Part shown: positions 16,617 to 23,153 of the stretch, one piece after another | Layout of the letters: the number at the start of each line of letters is the position of its first letter | Position numbering within the stretch: position 1 is the stretch's first letter | Source of the DNA: a virus | Length of the DNA: 27,922 bases | Reading direction: 5' to 3' (one strand) | Virus record (IMG/VR): IMGVR_UViG_3300032267_000050 | Span: 1-27,922 of that record | Made by a program: the position numbers and the translations under genes | Notes under the pieces: generated by a model | What the model was told of the DNA's origin: nothing | The model's input: only the letters and a program-made list of their open reading frames with translations | Database searches by the model: none

Positions 16617-17881
16617 TGGCTATCACCCTGAACGGCACTACCGGCATCACCACCCCCGCCGACACCATCACGGGCAACGCCACGGTGGGCGGGACGCTGA
16701 CGGTTAACGGCGTGTCCAATGCGCTTGGCGTACCCGGCACTGCTGGCAATGTCATGGCGTCCAATGGCACGGCTTGGGTTAGTACAGCACCGTCTGGCGG
16801 TGCGGTTACGGGCCAGACCATCCAGTATGGTTCCTCCACCACGCCGTCTGGCTACCTGAAATGCGATGGGTCCACCTACAACATAGCCGCCTATCCTACG
16901 CTGGCTGGGGTGCTGGGGTCGCTGCCTGCGTCACGAGCGCAGTATTACAACAACCTTGGTGGTCAATATATTTCTTATGCTAATAGCAATGTTATTATTA
17001 CAAGCGGCGATGCTACCTTATGGTATTCTTCAAATTCAGGCGCTTCTTTTACGCAAATTGGCAGTAGTGCTACGCCCGGATTTATTAGAAAAGTTGTGTG
17101 GACTGGAACAAATTATGTTGGCCCGGCCAGAAGAATAAATGCCTGTTGTGGGATTGATTTTAATCTTGGATACGTTTCATCAATTTCTTCTGCCGTTAAT
17201 TTTACTAGCGTTGGTTATGGAGATCAGCCAGCTAACTTAATTGTTTATACGGGGTCTAGGGTTGTAATTAGCTACTCTGCTACTTCATCTTTATATAGTA
17301 CAAATAACGGTGTTTCTTGGGTTGCCGGTGGAAATATAGGTTTTTTTGCTCAGACAGGAGCTTTTGGAGCTAGTATAATTGTAGCTGCTGGAGGGTCAAC
17401 CGCATCAACACCCGTCCCGGTAATTTCAACGTCGCCGGACGGCGGAACATGGACAAGTAGAACGGTCCCGGCGGGCATGAATGGTTCATACATTCTTTAC
17501 GTTTCTTTTACAAATAGCTTGTTTGTCGCAGTAGATGATCGTGGGAATGTATGCTCCAGCCCTGATGGCATCACTTGGACCTACAAGGGAAACGCTGGCG
17601 TTTATGGGAATGTCTCATATCTGGCCGCAACAAGCACATATTACATGAGTGGAAGATATAGTTCCGACTTGATTAATTGGTTTATTTTGCCAGTTTCTAA
17701 TGGATATGGAGCGTTTACTACAGCCAGAATGGTAACTGATAATACAAGAATTTACGGGTTATCCGGCACTGCATGGAATCCGTTGCCTTACACAACCGGC
17801 ACCCAATTCACTGTTCCAGACTTTGGCGGCAACGCCTTGGGGCTAGGAACTTGGGGCGCTTACAACTACATCAAGACGTGA
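16616..17881 (+). CDS. Tail fibre: collar domain interrupted by Asp-box propeller-like domain (cassette 3)
   Basis: A 421-residue protein. Residues 1-65 repeat the fibre linker (GGTLTVNGVSNALGVPGTAG). Residues about 66-105 begin a phage tail-collar domain (GQTIQYGSSTTPSGYLKCDG, AAYPTLAGVLG) and residues about 393-421 complete it (TQFTVPDFGGNALGLGTWG). Between them are about 287 residues with at least five S-x-D/N-x-G-x-x-W-type Asp-box motifs (SSNSGASF, STNNGVSW, SPDGGTW, SPDGITW, SSDLINW), spaced as in BNR-type beta-propellers. The inserted DNA (about 16931-17790) is clearly richer in A and T than its flanks. Probable receptor-binding, carbohydrate-contacting module. Confidence 0.8.
   Translation: MAITLNGTTGITTPADTITGNATVGGTLTVNGVSNALGVPGTAGNVMASNGTAWVSTAPSGGAVTGQTIQYGSSTTPSGYLKCDGSTYNIAAYPTLAGVLGSLPASRAQYYNNLGGQYISYANSNVIITSGDATLWYSSNSGASFTQIGSSATPGFIRKVVWTGTNYVGPARRINACCGIDFNLGYVSSISSAVNFTSVGYGDQPANLIVYTGSRVVISYSATSSLYSTNNGVSWVAGGNIGFFAQTGAFGASIIVAAGGSTASTPVPVISTSPDGGTWTSRTVPAGMNGSYILYVSFTNSLFVAVDDRGNVCSSPDGITWTYKGNAGVYGNVSYLAATSTYYMSGRYSSDLINWFILPVSNGYGAFTTARMVTDNTRIYGLSGTAWNPLPYTTGTQFTVPDFGGNALGLGTWGAYNYIKT
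16734..16778 (+). repeat. Fibre linker repeat, copy 3
   Basis: Starts CCGGCACTGCTGGCAATGTC and encodes PGTAGNVMASNGTAW; the most diverged of the three copies. Confidence 0.65.
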
Positions 17882-17889
17882 GGTGAGCT

Positions 17890-18135
17890 ATGCCAACGAT
17901 CTATAACTTCGATCCCAACCGCATCTACACCTATCAGACCCGCGAGATCGCGGAGGATGCCGGTGCGCCACCTGACTGGACATTCAACGCGCCGCCCAGC
18001 TTCCCGGCTGACAAGTTCGCGTCGTTCCGTGGCCCTGATTGGGTCATCTTGGATGAGTATCCCAAGACCTACGCACCGGCTGAACCTGTTGCGCCCAACC
18101 CGGCGGATGCGATCACTGAGCCGGTGGTAATCTGA
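17890..18135 (+). CDS. Small fibre accessory protein (cassette 3)
   Basis: An 81-residue protein (MPTIYNFDPNRIYTYQTREI; Pro-rich C-terminus) preceded by GAGGTGA. It follows the third fibre by eight bases, as the other two fibre genes are each followed by a small gene. Short proteins with this opening accompany phage fibre genes; role presumably in assembly or attachment. No enzymatic motif. Confidence 0.7.
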   Translation: MPTIYNFDPNRIYTYQTREIAEDAGAPPDWTFNAPPSFPADKFASFRGPDWVILDEYPKTYAPAEPVAPNPADAITEPVVI

Positions 18136-18136
18136 C

Positions 18137-18403
18137 ATGATGCAGACGATCCCCATCCAGTACGGAATCATCAACGGGGCGGTCTACGACTTCCCCGAAG
18201 TCGATGACGTTCTGCCTATGCACACCCACACCGATGCGGATGTACACATATCCATCGTCGCCAAGGGGAGCTTTAGGGCGCATGGGGACGGCTGGGAACG
18301 CACACTGGTGTGTGGGAATGTGGTAGACTGGCCCGCGCATTACCCGCATGAGTTTGTGGCGCTGGAGGCGGGTAGCCGCCTCGTAAACATTCGCAAAGCA
18401 TAA
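18137..18403 (+). CDS. Cupin-fold protein
   Basis: An 88-residue single-domain cupin: metal-binding type motif 1 at about residues 28-48 (MHTHTDADVHISIVAKGSFR), with His residues in an H-x-H arrangement, and motif 2 WPAHYPHEFVALEAGSRLVN. Small cupins can bind metal or sugars; the partner here is unknown. It starts one base after the preceding stop and ends the rightward virion operon just before the terminator hairpin. Its location suggests virion or host-surface glycan relation, but this is inference. Confidence 0.82.
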   Translation: MMQTIPIQYGIINGAVYDFPEVDDVLPMHTHTDADVHISIVAKGSFRAHGDGWERTLVCGNVVDWPAHYPHEFVALEAGSRLVNIRKA

Positions 18404-18433
18404 AAAACCCCGGCCTGACCGAACAGACCGGGG
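18402..18433 (-). terminator. Rho-independent terminator of the leftward operon
   Basis: CCCCGGCCTG, loop ACCGAA, CAGACCGGGG forms a 10-bp stem with one mismatch. Six A residues lie to its left (18402-18407), giving a U-tract for leftward transcripts. The rightward side has no T-run, but convergent rightward transcripts may also stop here. Confidence 0.8.
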
Positions 18434-18442
18434 CAAGTAGGT

Positions 18443-18559
18443 TCACGACAAATCATGGGGTTGGGCTACACAGGCGGCATACGCATAACCTTCGCCGCAA
18501 GTAAGCCAAAGACCATTCTTTGACTTGCCGATTATGGCAGACTCACCAGAACCATGCAA
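18443..18559 (-). CDS. Candidate 38-residue microprotein
   Basis: A short reading frame starts at TTG 18559, nine bases after a GGAG that overlaps the amber stop of the upstream gene, and ends at 18443 just before the terminator. The product contains GKSKNGLWLTCGEGYAYAAC, with a composition (Gly, aromatic, two Cys) that looks protein-like. It is in the same frame as the upstream gene, so read-through of that TAG would fuse the two. No family recognised; it could be chance. Confidence 0.4.
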   Translation of the reverse strand: MHGSGESAIIGKSKNGLWLTCGEGYAYAACVAQPHDLS

Positions 18560-18571
18560 GCCATTTGACTC

Positions 18572-18784
18572 CTACAGTTGCACAAATTCACTGCTTGTAG
18601 ACCGCCCATATGTGATATTGGTCTGGCCCCTGATGTCGGTGTTTTGCCAGCACCAGCACTGCCCATCGGCTTGAAAGACTATCCAAATCAGATCATGGTC
18701 ACTGCCATAGTCCACTAGGATGTGGGCAAGAGCTTTGCCCTTTGGGGTGACAACGGGGATCGGTGGGTTAAGCTGTAACAGCAT
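18572..18784 (-). CDS. Small conserved phage protein, function unknown
   Basis: A 70-residue protein with opening MLLQLNPPIPVVTPKGKALA, then HILVDYGSDHDLIWIVFQAD and CWCWQNTDIRGQTNITYGR. This pattern recurs in many phage small proteins of unknown function. The ATG has AAGGAAA seven bases upstream and overlaps the gcrA-like gene 3' end by 17 bases. Near the promoter-distal end of the leftward operon. Confidence 0.8.
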   Translation of the reverse strand: MLLQLNPPIPVVTPKGKALAHILVDYGSDHDLIWIVFQADGQCWCWQNTDIRGQTNITYGRSTSSEFVQL

Positions 18785-19238
18785 GTGGCTTTTCCTTTAG
18801 CTTAGAGGACGGCGTATAGCAAAGCTTGTGGTGTGTTTTGCAGTATGATGATGCGCCTTTTTGCTCACCGCAGAACAGTGCTTCATCATCTGCATTTCTG
18901 CCGATAATGTACCGGCAAGAACTTGGTTTTAGCTTCATCAGCGTGATGCCACTGGTTGGTCCGTTACTAGGTAAATCTCCACCAGCAACTGCTATGTGCA
19001 GAAAATTGCTGACTACAGATACCCTTTTGCGCTCATTGTCCGCAATCTTAGCCCTGACGGATATGATGCGTTCCGCACCCATCCGGTAGTCAATTTTACC
19101 AGAAGCCCGGCATCTGCCCAGAATACCCATAACGGTGTTTCTGGTAATGCCAAGGTTTCTAGCAATCTGACTCCCGGTTAGGCCCGATCTCCACATCTCA
19201 ACGATAGCGTCTGTATTTGGGTTTATTGGGGTTCCCAT
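18768..19238 (-). CDS. gcrA: GcrA-family transcriptional regulator
   Basis: A 156-residue GcrA-like protein. N-terminal HTH (about residues 10-45: AIVEMWRSGLTGSQIARNLG, then ITRNTVMGILGRC) matches the family's DNA-binding region. The C-terminal part (about residues 100-142: LMKLKPSSCRYIIG, EALFCGEQKG, SYCKTHHKLCYTP) matches the conserved Cys/His-containing sigma70-interacting end (Cys108, 123, 133, 140). In Caulobacter, GcrA binds RNA polymerase sigma70 and promoters with CcrM-methylated GANTC sites. Here it would redirect host RNA polymerase to phage or host promoters. Overlaps its upstream neighbour by 16 bases; ATG preceded by AGGAAA. Confidence 0.87.
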   Translation of the reverse strand: MGTPINPNTDAIVEMWRSGLTGSQIARNLGITRNTVMGILGRCRASGKIDYRMGAERIISVRAKIADNERKRVSVVSNFLHIAVAGGDLPSNGPTSGITLMKLKPSSCRYIIGRNADDEALFCGEQKGASSYCKTHHKLCYTPSSKLKEKPHAVTA

Positions 19239-19528
19239 TTGGTTTCCTGTTCGTTTTTTGGTAGTTCGCCTTTCAAGAAATAGGCGGCAATAGCCATGTA
19301 GTTAATGCCGTCTATGTAGTTGTCAAGGTGGTGCTTGCTTTCCTGCATACGACCAAGCTTGACGGCAAGCAACATCATGGCAATTTCGTAATTGCTGACG
19401 TGCTTGCCTAACATGACAGAAGCTATAGTACTGATCCTGTCAAAGTTTTCCTCTAGATGTCCATACTCCCCCCCGCGCTGGGTCATTATTTCGGCGCACT
19501 GAGCCAGCATTTCCTTGGGCGTCATCAT
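19223..19528 (-). CDS. DUF6378-like phage protein
   Basis: A 101-residue helical protein. RGGEYGHLEENFDRIS followed by ISNYEIA-like and MMLLAVKLGRMQES-KHHLDNYID-INYMAIAA pattern matches the family DUF6378 (generally Y-G-x-x-x-E-N-F ... K-x-x-R ... K-x-x-D-x-x-x-D). Members occur in phages and may be nucleotide-related (the fold resembles all-alpha NTP pyrophosphohydrolases), but function is unknown. I chose the ATG at 19528 (a second follows at 19525); the longer in-frame opening to 19570 is basic and lacks a ribosome site. The start lies inside the preceding gene. Confidence 0.75.
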   Translation of the reverse strand: MMTPKEMLAQCAEIMTQRGGEYGHLEENFDRISTIASVMLGKHVSNYEIAMMLLAVKLGRMQESKHHLDNYIDGINYMAIAAYFLKGELPKNEQETKWEPQ

Positions 19529-19787
19529 TGATCTTCTCTTCCATGTCGATAAACTCTTGGACCTTCCCAATATGGGAAGTGTTCAGGATGGTCATGCCGC
19601 GATCTTCCCAGAAGATGCTATCGTCGTAGTTCTTCCGGCGATACCATTGACGGCCCATGATGAACTCTTCACCGTTCATCAGTTCGCAAAATTCTTCTGT
19701 AGATTTGACTTCTTCAACGTCCATAGTCACATGATGGACCAAGTTGCCGGAAGTACTGGGCATATTCATCGTAATCAGGAATCTCAT
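19440..19787 (-). CDS. Hypothetical protein with long 3' overlap
   Basis: A 115-residue protein starting at ATG 19787 (GGAGA upstream, immediately after the previous stop). It begins MRFLITMNMPSTSGNLVHHV, suggesting a beta-alpha fold, then acidic residues and MGRQWYRRKNYDDSIFWEDR. The last about 30 residues (from INDDAQGN) lie in the overlap with the next gene and look low-information, so the ancestral protein may have ended near there. Family not recognised. Confidence 0.65.
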   Translation of the reverse strand: MRFLITMNMPSTSGNLVHHVTMDVEEVKSTEEFCELMNGEEFIMGRQWYRRKNYDDSIFWEDRGMTILNTSHIGKVQEFIDMEEKINDDAQGNAGSVRRNNDPARGGVWTSRGKL

Positions 19788-19788
19788 T

Positions 19789-20247
19789 TTATTCTCCTTC
19801 GATGTCAATTCTGATGAATTTGACATGTTCTATTGGGCAAGCGTAAAAGCTTTCTTCCTTGCGGGTGTTACTAGCCCATTTTTTGATTACCTTCCAATGT
19901 TGTTTTGTGTCTGGCAGTATCAGTGCCGCATGGGTCATCGCGGCGTTCAGTATAACGTAGTGCGGATCATCAGCCAATGCCCTATTTACGGCAGCTTCAT
20001 TGGAAACCAGCATATCTTCGTAAGGCCAGTCATTCGCGCATGTAAATACAACATTGCGTCCTTTGACTTCAATACGTTTCACTGGTGTGTCTGGCTTGTT
20101 GGCAAATATATCCCCCAAGTCTATAACACCCGTTTCGGCAGGAATCTTTACATCATAGCCTTTCCGGTGAAGCCACTTAGCCACAACAAAAACAGCGTGG
20201 ACGGAGTCCTTCAACCTATCTTGAAACCCCGTTTCACTGGTCGTCAT
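19789..20247 (-). CDS. PD-(D/E)XK-like nuclease candidate
   Basis: A 152-residue protein. Residues 26-63 read HRKGYDVKIPAETGVIDLGD, a short loop, and RIEVKGRN: Asp43/Asp46 followed by Glu60-x-Lys62 is the hallmark pattern of PD-(D/E)XK nucleases. The remainder has a strand-helix layout (DPHYVILNAAMTHAALILPD). The ATG at 20247 is nine bases after AAGGA and overlaps the HNH gene by 14 bases. Family fold includes resolvases, repair and restriction nucleases; no specific role is visible. A role in DNA processing during recombination or host DNA breakdown would fit the operon. Confidence 0.6.
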   Translation of the reverse strand: MTTSETGFQDRLKDSVHAVFVVAKWLHRKGYDVKIPAETGVIDLGDIFANKPDTPVKRIEVKGRNVVFTCANDWPYEDMLVSNEAAVNRALADDPHYVILNAAMTHAALILPDTKQHWKVIKKWASNTRKEESFYACPIEHVKFIRIDIEGE

Positions 20248-20596
20248 GGCCCTCATTCCTTCTGACAACAGACCCATCCATCTTCTTTTTCCACATGGAG
20301 TTTCGCCCGCCCGGCATTTGAGACTTGGGGCGCTTGGCACCGATGTGCTTTTGATGGATGCGTTTGACCTTGGCGATTAGCGGGATGTCCACTTTGCTAG
20401 TATGGGTGCGATGACACTTGCGATGAGCAACCAGCCAATTAGTATCATCGTCCTTACCGCCAGCTTCCAATGGGATTTCATGGCTAACGTCCCAATCTTC
20501 TCCCGGAACAACCTTCATGCGGCACAAATGGCAGACGCCACTATGCCGCAGAAAGATGTCAGCCCGCATCTTGGCAGTAATGCGGACCCGTTTCAT
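20234..20596 (-). CDS. HNH endonuclease
   Basis: A 120-residue protein with zinc-binding CHLC (Cys22, Cys25), the HNH core DVSHEIPLEAGGKDDDTNWL with His39 and Asn53, and AHRKCHRTHTSK supplying the last His and Cys61. It is a small nuclease of the McrA-like type; in phages such genes often act near terminase or in DNA processing. It sits between a helical unknown and the PD-(D/E)XK gene; its start overlaps the upstream stop by one base. The basic C-terminus (about residues 70-115) may bind DNA. Confidence 0.88.
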   Translation of the reverse strand: MKRVRITAKMRADIFLRHSGVCHLCRMKVVPGEDWDVSHEIPLEAGGKDDDTNWLVAHRKCHRTHTSKVDIPLIAKVKRIHQKHIGAKRPKSQMPGGRNSMWKKKMDGSVVRRNEGHDDQ

Positions 20597-20928
20597 TAGT
20601 GCTTCATCATATTCTTGTGAAACTCATCATCAAGTTCTTGGTCTTCGTCATGCTCATCCATAGCTTCTTTCATGGCATTAGCGGCCATTTGGATTCCCCA
20701 AACAAGGTTGTAAGACACAATAGCCGCATGGGAGCGGGCTTCGTTTGTGTCGTCCGAATATTCCATGATGGCATTCAGCATTGCCGTTGAAAGCGTGGAC
20801 ATTTTCATAGAGAAATCATACTTACCAATGATCTTTTCCACTTCTAGGAAAAGTTTAGATACCTCTTTGGCTTCTCCCTTTGGCATTTTGGCGATTTCGT
20901 CCTCAAATTTCTTAAATTTGTCTTTCAT
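20596..20928 (-). CDS. Helical hypothetical protein
   Basis: A 110-residue predominantly helical protein with an acidic C-terminus (EHDEDQELDDEFHKNMM). A ribosome site GGAGAT lies seven bases before the ATG. Its overall composition (Met-rich, charged) and location in the recombination operon suggest a small partner or regulator; no family recognised. Confidence 0.75.
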   Translation of the reverse strand: MKDKFKKFEDEIAKMPKGEAKEVSKLFLEVEKIIGKYDFSMKMSTLSTAMLNAIMEYSDDTNEARSHAAIVSYNLVWGIQMAANAMKEAMDEHDEDQELDDEFHKNMMKH

Positions 20929-20937
20929 GGGTATCTC

Positions 20938-21252
20938 CTATAAGCGCATTTCAGCGCGGTTGTTTGCTTCGGCGGATTGCCATTCTTGGAACCGCATTTT
21001 GATGTAGTCTACCTTGACCTTTAATAGCGCCGCTTTCTCACGCGCCGCCAACATTTTTTGCAAATGATCCATCCAAGCATCTGATGCTTTGACGTTCATT
21101 TCTGCGCGGCTTACGGCAATGTCACCGTAAGCCGCCATCATGCGAGACAGAACAGCACCCTTAGTCTCTTCCAGCAAGTTAGCAACAGAATCAGCGTCTA
21201 CCCACTCTTCTGCTGCGAGTCGGAATTGTTCTGATAAGGGCGCGTTTTCCAT
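20938..21252 (-). CDS. Conserved helical protein of recombination operon
   Basis: A 104-residue helical protein (LEETKGAVLSRMMAAYGDIA, AEMNVKASDAWMDHLQKMLA, VKVDYIKMRFQEWQSAEANN). This pattern recurs, in my recollection, beside the single-strand annealing and exonuclease genes of phages of alphaproteobacteria. A GAGGTGA ribosome site precedes the ATG. It follows the SSB-like gene in the transcript and may help the exonuclease/annealase complex, but no biochemical role is known to me. Confidence 0.8.
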   Translation of the reverse strand: MENAPLSEQFRLAAEEWVDADSVANLLEETKGAVLSRMMAAYGDIAVSRAEMNVKASDAWMDHLQKMLAAREKAALLKVKVDYIKMRFQEWQSAEANNRAEMRL

Positions 21253-21260
21253 AGTTCACC

Positions 21261-21524
21261 TCAAAAGGGAAGGTCGTCGTCCGCAAGTTCAGCGGCTGAC
21301 TGGCGGCTAGGTGCGGGCCTTCCGCCTGTAGCCATGTCTCCATCCTTGCGCGTCACGGCAAAGCTAATCCACTTTTCGTTGTTTTTGTCTACCTTGGTCC
21401 AGCCGCTCACCCAATATTCCACGCCGTCGATCATGGCGTTCCCGGTCAAGTTAGGCTGCTTGTCGGTTTCCTTGCGGGTGTTTTTGAACATAGCCCCGGT
21501 ATTGTCACGCTTTTCATATGCCAT
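21261..21524 (-). CDS. SSB-like protein with acidic DDDLPF tail
   Basis: An 87-residue protein. The N-terminal core (EKRDNTGAMFKNTRKETD, DGVEYWVSGWTKVDKNN, KWISFAVTRKDG) resembles small phage OB-fold-type DNA-binding proteins. The C-terminal segment is a disordered linker ending in LADDDLPF, which mirrors the acidic tip of bacterial single-stranded DNA-binding protein that recruits host replication and repair proteins. The start overlaps the exonuclease gene end by 11 bases. It would coat single-stranded DNA produced by the exonuclease or during replication. Confidence 0.72.
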   Translation of the reverse strand: MAYEKRDNTGAMFKNTRKETDKQPNLTGNAMIDGVEYWVSGWTKVDKNNEKWISFAVTRKDGDMATGGRPAPSRQSAAELADDDLPF

Positions 21525-22149
21525 TGTCTTCCCCTTCCACGTTGAAAGCTGCGTCCAGCAGAGCGATCTTGTCGCCCATCTCTTTAAGGAAAAGGTTTAC
21601 TTCCTTCTCCAGATTCGCAATCATAGCGTCATCGCGCGGAACCCGTTGAATGAAGATTTGCATCTTCTCAGGCAAGCGCGGGTCGTATGATATGAAGTCA
21701 CACCACTGACGGCCTGTGCAAGCCATCTGCCACTGCATTTGCGTGACGTATTTGGCTGGTGGAATACTAGCCAGAACCGTGTCCAAATGGGTGGACGTGT
21801 TTGGGCACTTGATTTCAATCAAGCCGTCATGGTCCACAAGCCCGTCAGGACTAGCGCCAGCGGCTTCGATAGTAGGGTGGGGGACAAACCCAACCCCCTC
21901 CACCAAATTGCCGGTCTTGGCCTCATAAGCCAGCGCCGCCATTGGTTCGGTGTTCGTCCCCCACGCCATTGCGGCAGTCATAAACAGGATGGTACGTTTT
22001 CCTGTCAGACGCTCGCAAAGCAATTCGTTCATGTAGTTGTCACGGCTGCTGCTATAGCCACTCTTTGTCTTGGCGATAATGTCAGCCACGCGGGACGCAG
22101 TTACGCGCCCCAGCCTAGCCGCAAACCATTCATCACTGCGCTGTTCCAT
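21514..22149 (-). CDS. YqaJ-type viral recombinase exonuclease (lambda exo-like)
   Basis: A 211-residue protein of the lambda exonuclease/YqaJ family. It has the N-terminal QRSDEWFAARLGRVTAS motif, a MAWGTNTEPMAALAYE helix with a conserved Glu, the catalytic block GASPDGLV then LIEIKCP (Asp102, Glu112, Lys114), and YVTQMQWQMACTG. It resects one DNA strand to give 3' single-stranded tails used by the annealase. I chose ATG 22149, seven bases after AAGGAAA, which overlaps the annealase stop (TGATG); a GTG three bases upstream is also possible. Directly follows the ERF gene. Confidence 0.93.
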   Translation of the reverse strand: MEQRSDEWFAARLGRVTASRVADIIAKTKSGYSSSRDNYMNELLCERLTGKRTILFMTAAMAWGTNTEPMAALAYEAKTGNLVEGVGFVPHPTIEAAGASPDGLVDHDGLIEIKCPNTSTHLDTVLASIPPAKYVTQMQWQMACTGRQWCDFISYDPRLPEKMQIFIQRVPRDDAMIANLEKEVNLFLKEMGDKIALLDAAFNVEGEDNGI

Positions 22150-22733
22150 CACTTGGTTTCCTTCTTTGGATCAGATTGGGCGGCAAGAGCCTTCAATTCA
22201 GCGATAGCTTCTACATCAAACACTTTCCTTTGGTCTTGTGTCAAGCCCTTCCAAAACTCACCAAGGGCGGCAGTTCCCTTCTCCGCAACCTTGATTGCTT
22301 TCAAACCCAATGCGCGTTCTGCGGAACTGGGCTCCTTTGGCGGCTGTGCGGCTTGTGCAGCGTTGCCATCATCATCGTCCGCAGCAAGATTTGCAATGGA
22401 CATAAGGGCATATCGGCGGGCATAGGAAATACCGGAGCCAATCGGATGTATTTCGGACTTGACGGGCAGGAACAAGGTTTCAGCCATGAACTCACCAGAT
22501 GAGTGCATGAGCATGGTTTCAACCTCAATGCCACCCTGAACGGTGCGGGGAAACTGAACAACGGACAAGCCGTTGTCAGCAAATGGCTTACGGATTGCCG
22601 CACGAACGGACGACAAGTCAGCGTATTTCGCCTTGTAGAAGTCGTTCTTACGATCCTTCACAGCGTCGTCAATCTGGCCCTGTGCGATGGATAGGGCGGT
22701 CGAAAGCTGGTTGATGGTGTCTGACATTTTCAT
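22149..22733 (-). CDS. ERF-family single-strand annealing protein
   Basis: A 194-residue ERF superfamily recombinase. The motif FYKAKYADLSSVRAAIRKPF (about residues 32-51), followed by NGLSVVQFP, is diagnostic, and PIGSGISYARRYALMSIANL with the acidic ADDDDGN loop completes the core. The C-terminal part is a charged helical region (KGLTQDQRKVFDVEAIAELK). It anneals complementary single strands, pairing with the exonuclease and SSB-like protein in a Red/Erf-type recombination system. The ATG is preceded by AAAGGAC, with spacing of about six bases. Confidence 0.93.
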   Translation of the reverse strand: MKMSDTINQLSTALSIAQGQIDDAVKDRKNDFYKAKYADLSSVRAAIRKPFADNGLSVVQFPRTVQGGIEVETMLMHSSGEFMAETLFLPVKSEIHPIGSGISYARRYALMSIANLAADDDDGNAAQAAQPPKEPSSAERALGLKAIKVAEKGTAALGEFWKGLTQDQRKVFDVEAIAELKALAAQSDPKKETK

Positions 22734-22744
22734 TGGGTTGTCCT

Positions 22745-23098
22745 TTAGTATTCGCCATCACGGCGGGCTTGCAGTCTAAAGTCGGCAGCGTCGTCTTCCG
22801 CCGCCCACATACCTTCGCGGGCGCAGTCGTCGAAGATGTCGTTCATAAGCTTTTCATCGCGGTTTAGCATGGTCCACACGGCACATGCAATCGGGTCGTT
22901 GTCCTTGCCCTTTTCGAAAATCACTTCGGTGCGCTCTTCATTTTCTTCGCCAAGGTTCACTACACGAACCAGTTCGAAAGAGTCAATGAAAGGCATATCG
23001 TCCACATGGTCGATGAGAACGTCAAGTTTGCCGTACAGATAAGTGTCGGGGGTGAGCGGGTGTTCGTCTAAGGTGTATTGGATTGGGCTAAGGTTCAT
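22745..23098 (-). CDS. First gene of leftward operon, acidic protein of unknown function
   Basis: A 117-residue strongly acidic protein (VNLGEENEERTEVIFEKGKD; DIFDDCAREGMWAAEDDAAD). Start ATG 23098 lies five bases after GGAGAG and about 20 bases from the predicted start of transcription. As the first product of the leftward early transcript it may be a host-interaction or DNA-mimic-like protein, but the charge alone does not prove that. Family not recognised. Confidence 0.75.
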   Translation of the reverse strand: MNLSPIQYTLDEHPLTPDTYLYGKLDVLIDHVDDMPFIDSFELVRVVNLGEENEERTEVIFEKGKDNDPIACAVWTMLNRDEKLMNDIFDDCAREGMWAAEDDAADFRLQARRDGEY

Positions 23099-23125
23099 TT
23101 CTCTCTCCTGTGGTAGGATGTCCAA

Positions 23126-23153
23126 AACATACCAGAACCTGATTTGGAGTCAA
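23126..23153 (-). promoter_or_regulatory. Leftward early promoter
   Basis: Reading leftward, -35 TTGACT (complement of 23148-23153), 16-base spacer, -10 TATGTT (complement of 23126-23131). A GAGTC (GANTC) site at 23147-23151 overlaps the -35. Confidence 0.7.

Noticed and set aside
13926-17881. Diversity-generating retroelement acting on fibre tips
   Set aside because: Repeats lie in the shared linkers, not as template/variable pairs with adenine-specific differences, and no reverse transcriptase is present in the window.
19744-20265. 173-codon plus-strand frame opposite the PD-(D/E)XK-like gene
   Set aside because: Antisense shadow; no ribosome site and crosses two gene boundaries.
21739-22425. 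228-codon plus-strand frame opposite exonuclease and annealase
   Set aside because: Antisense to two well-identified genes; composition lacks protein-like pattern.
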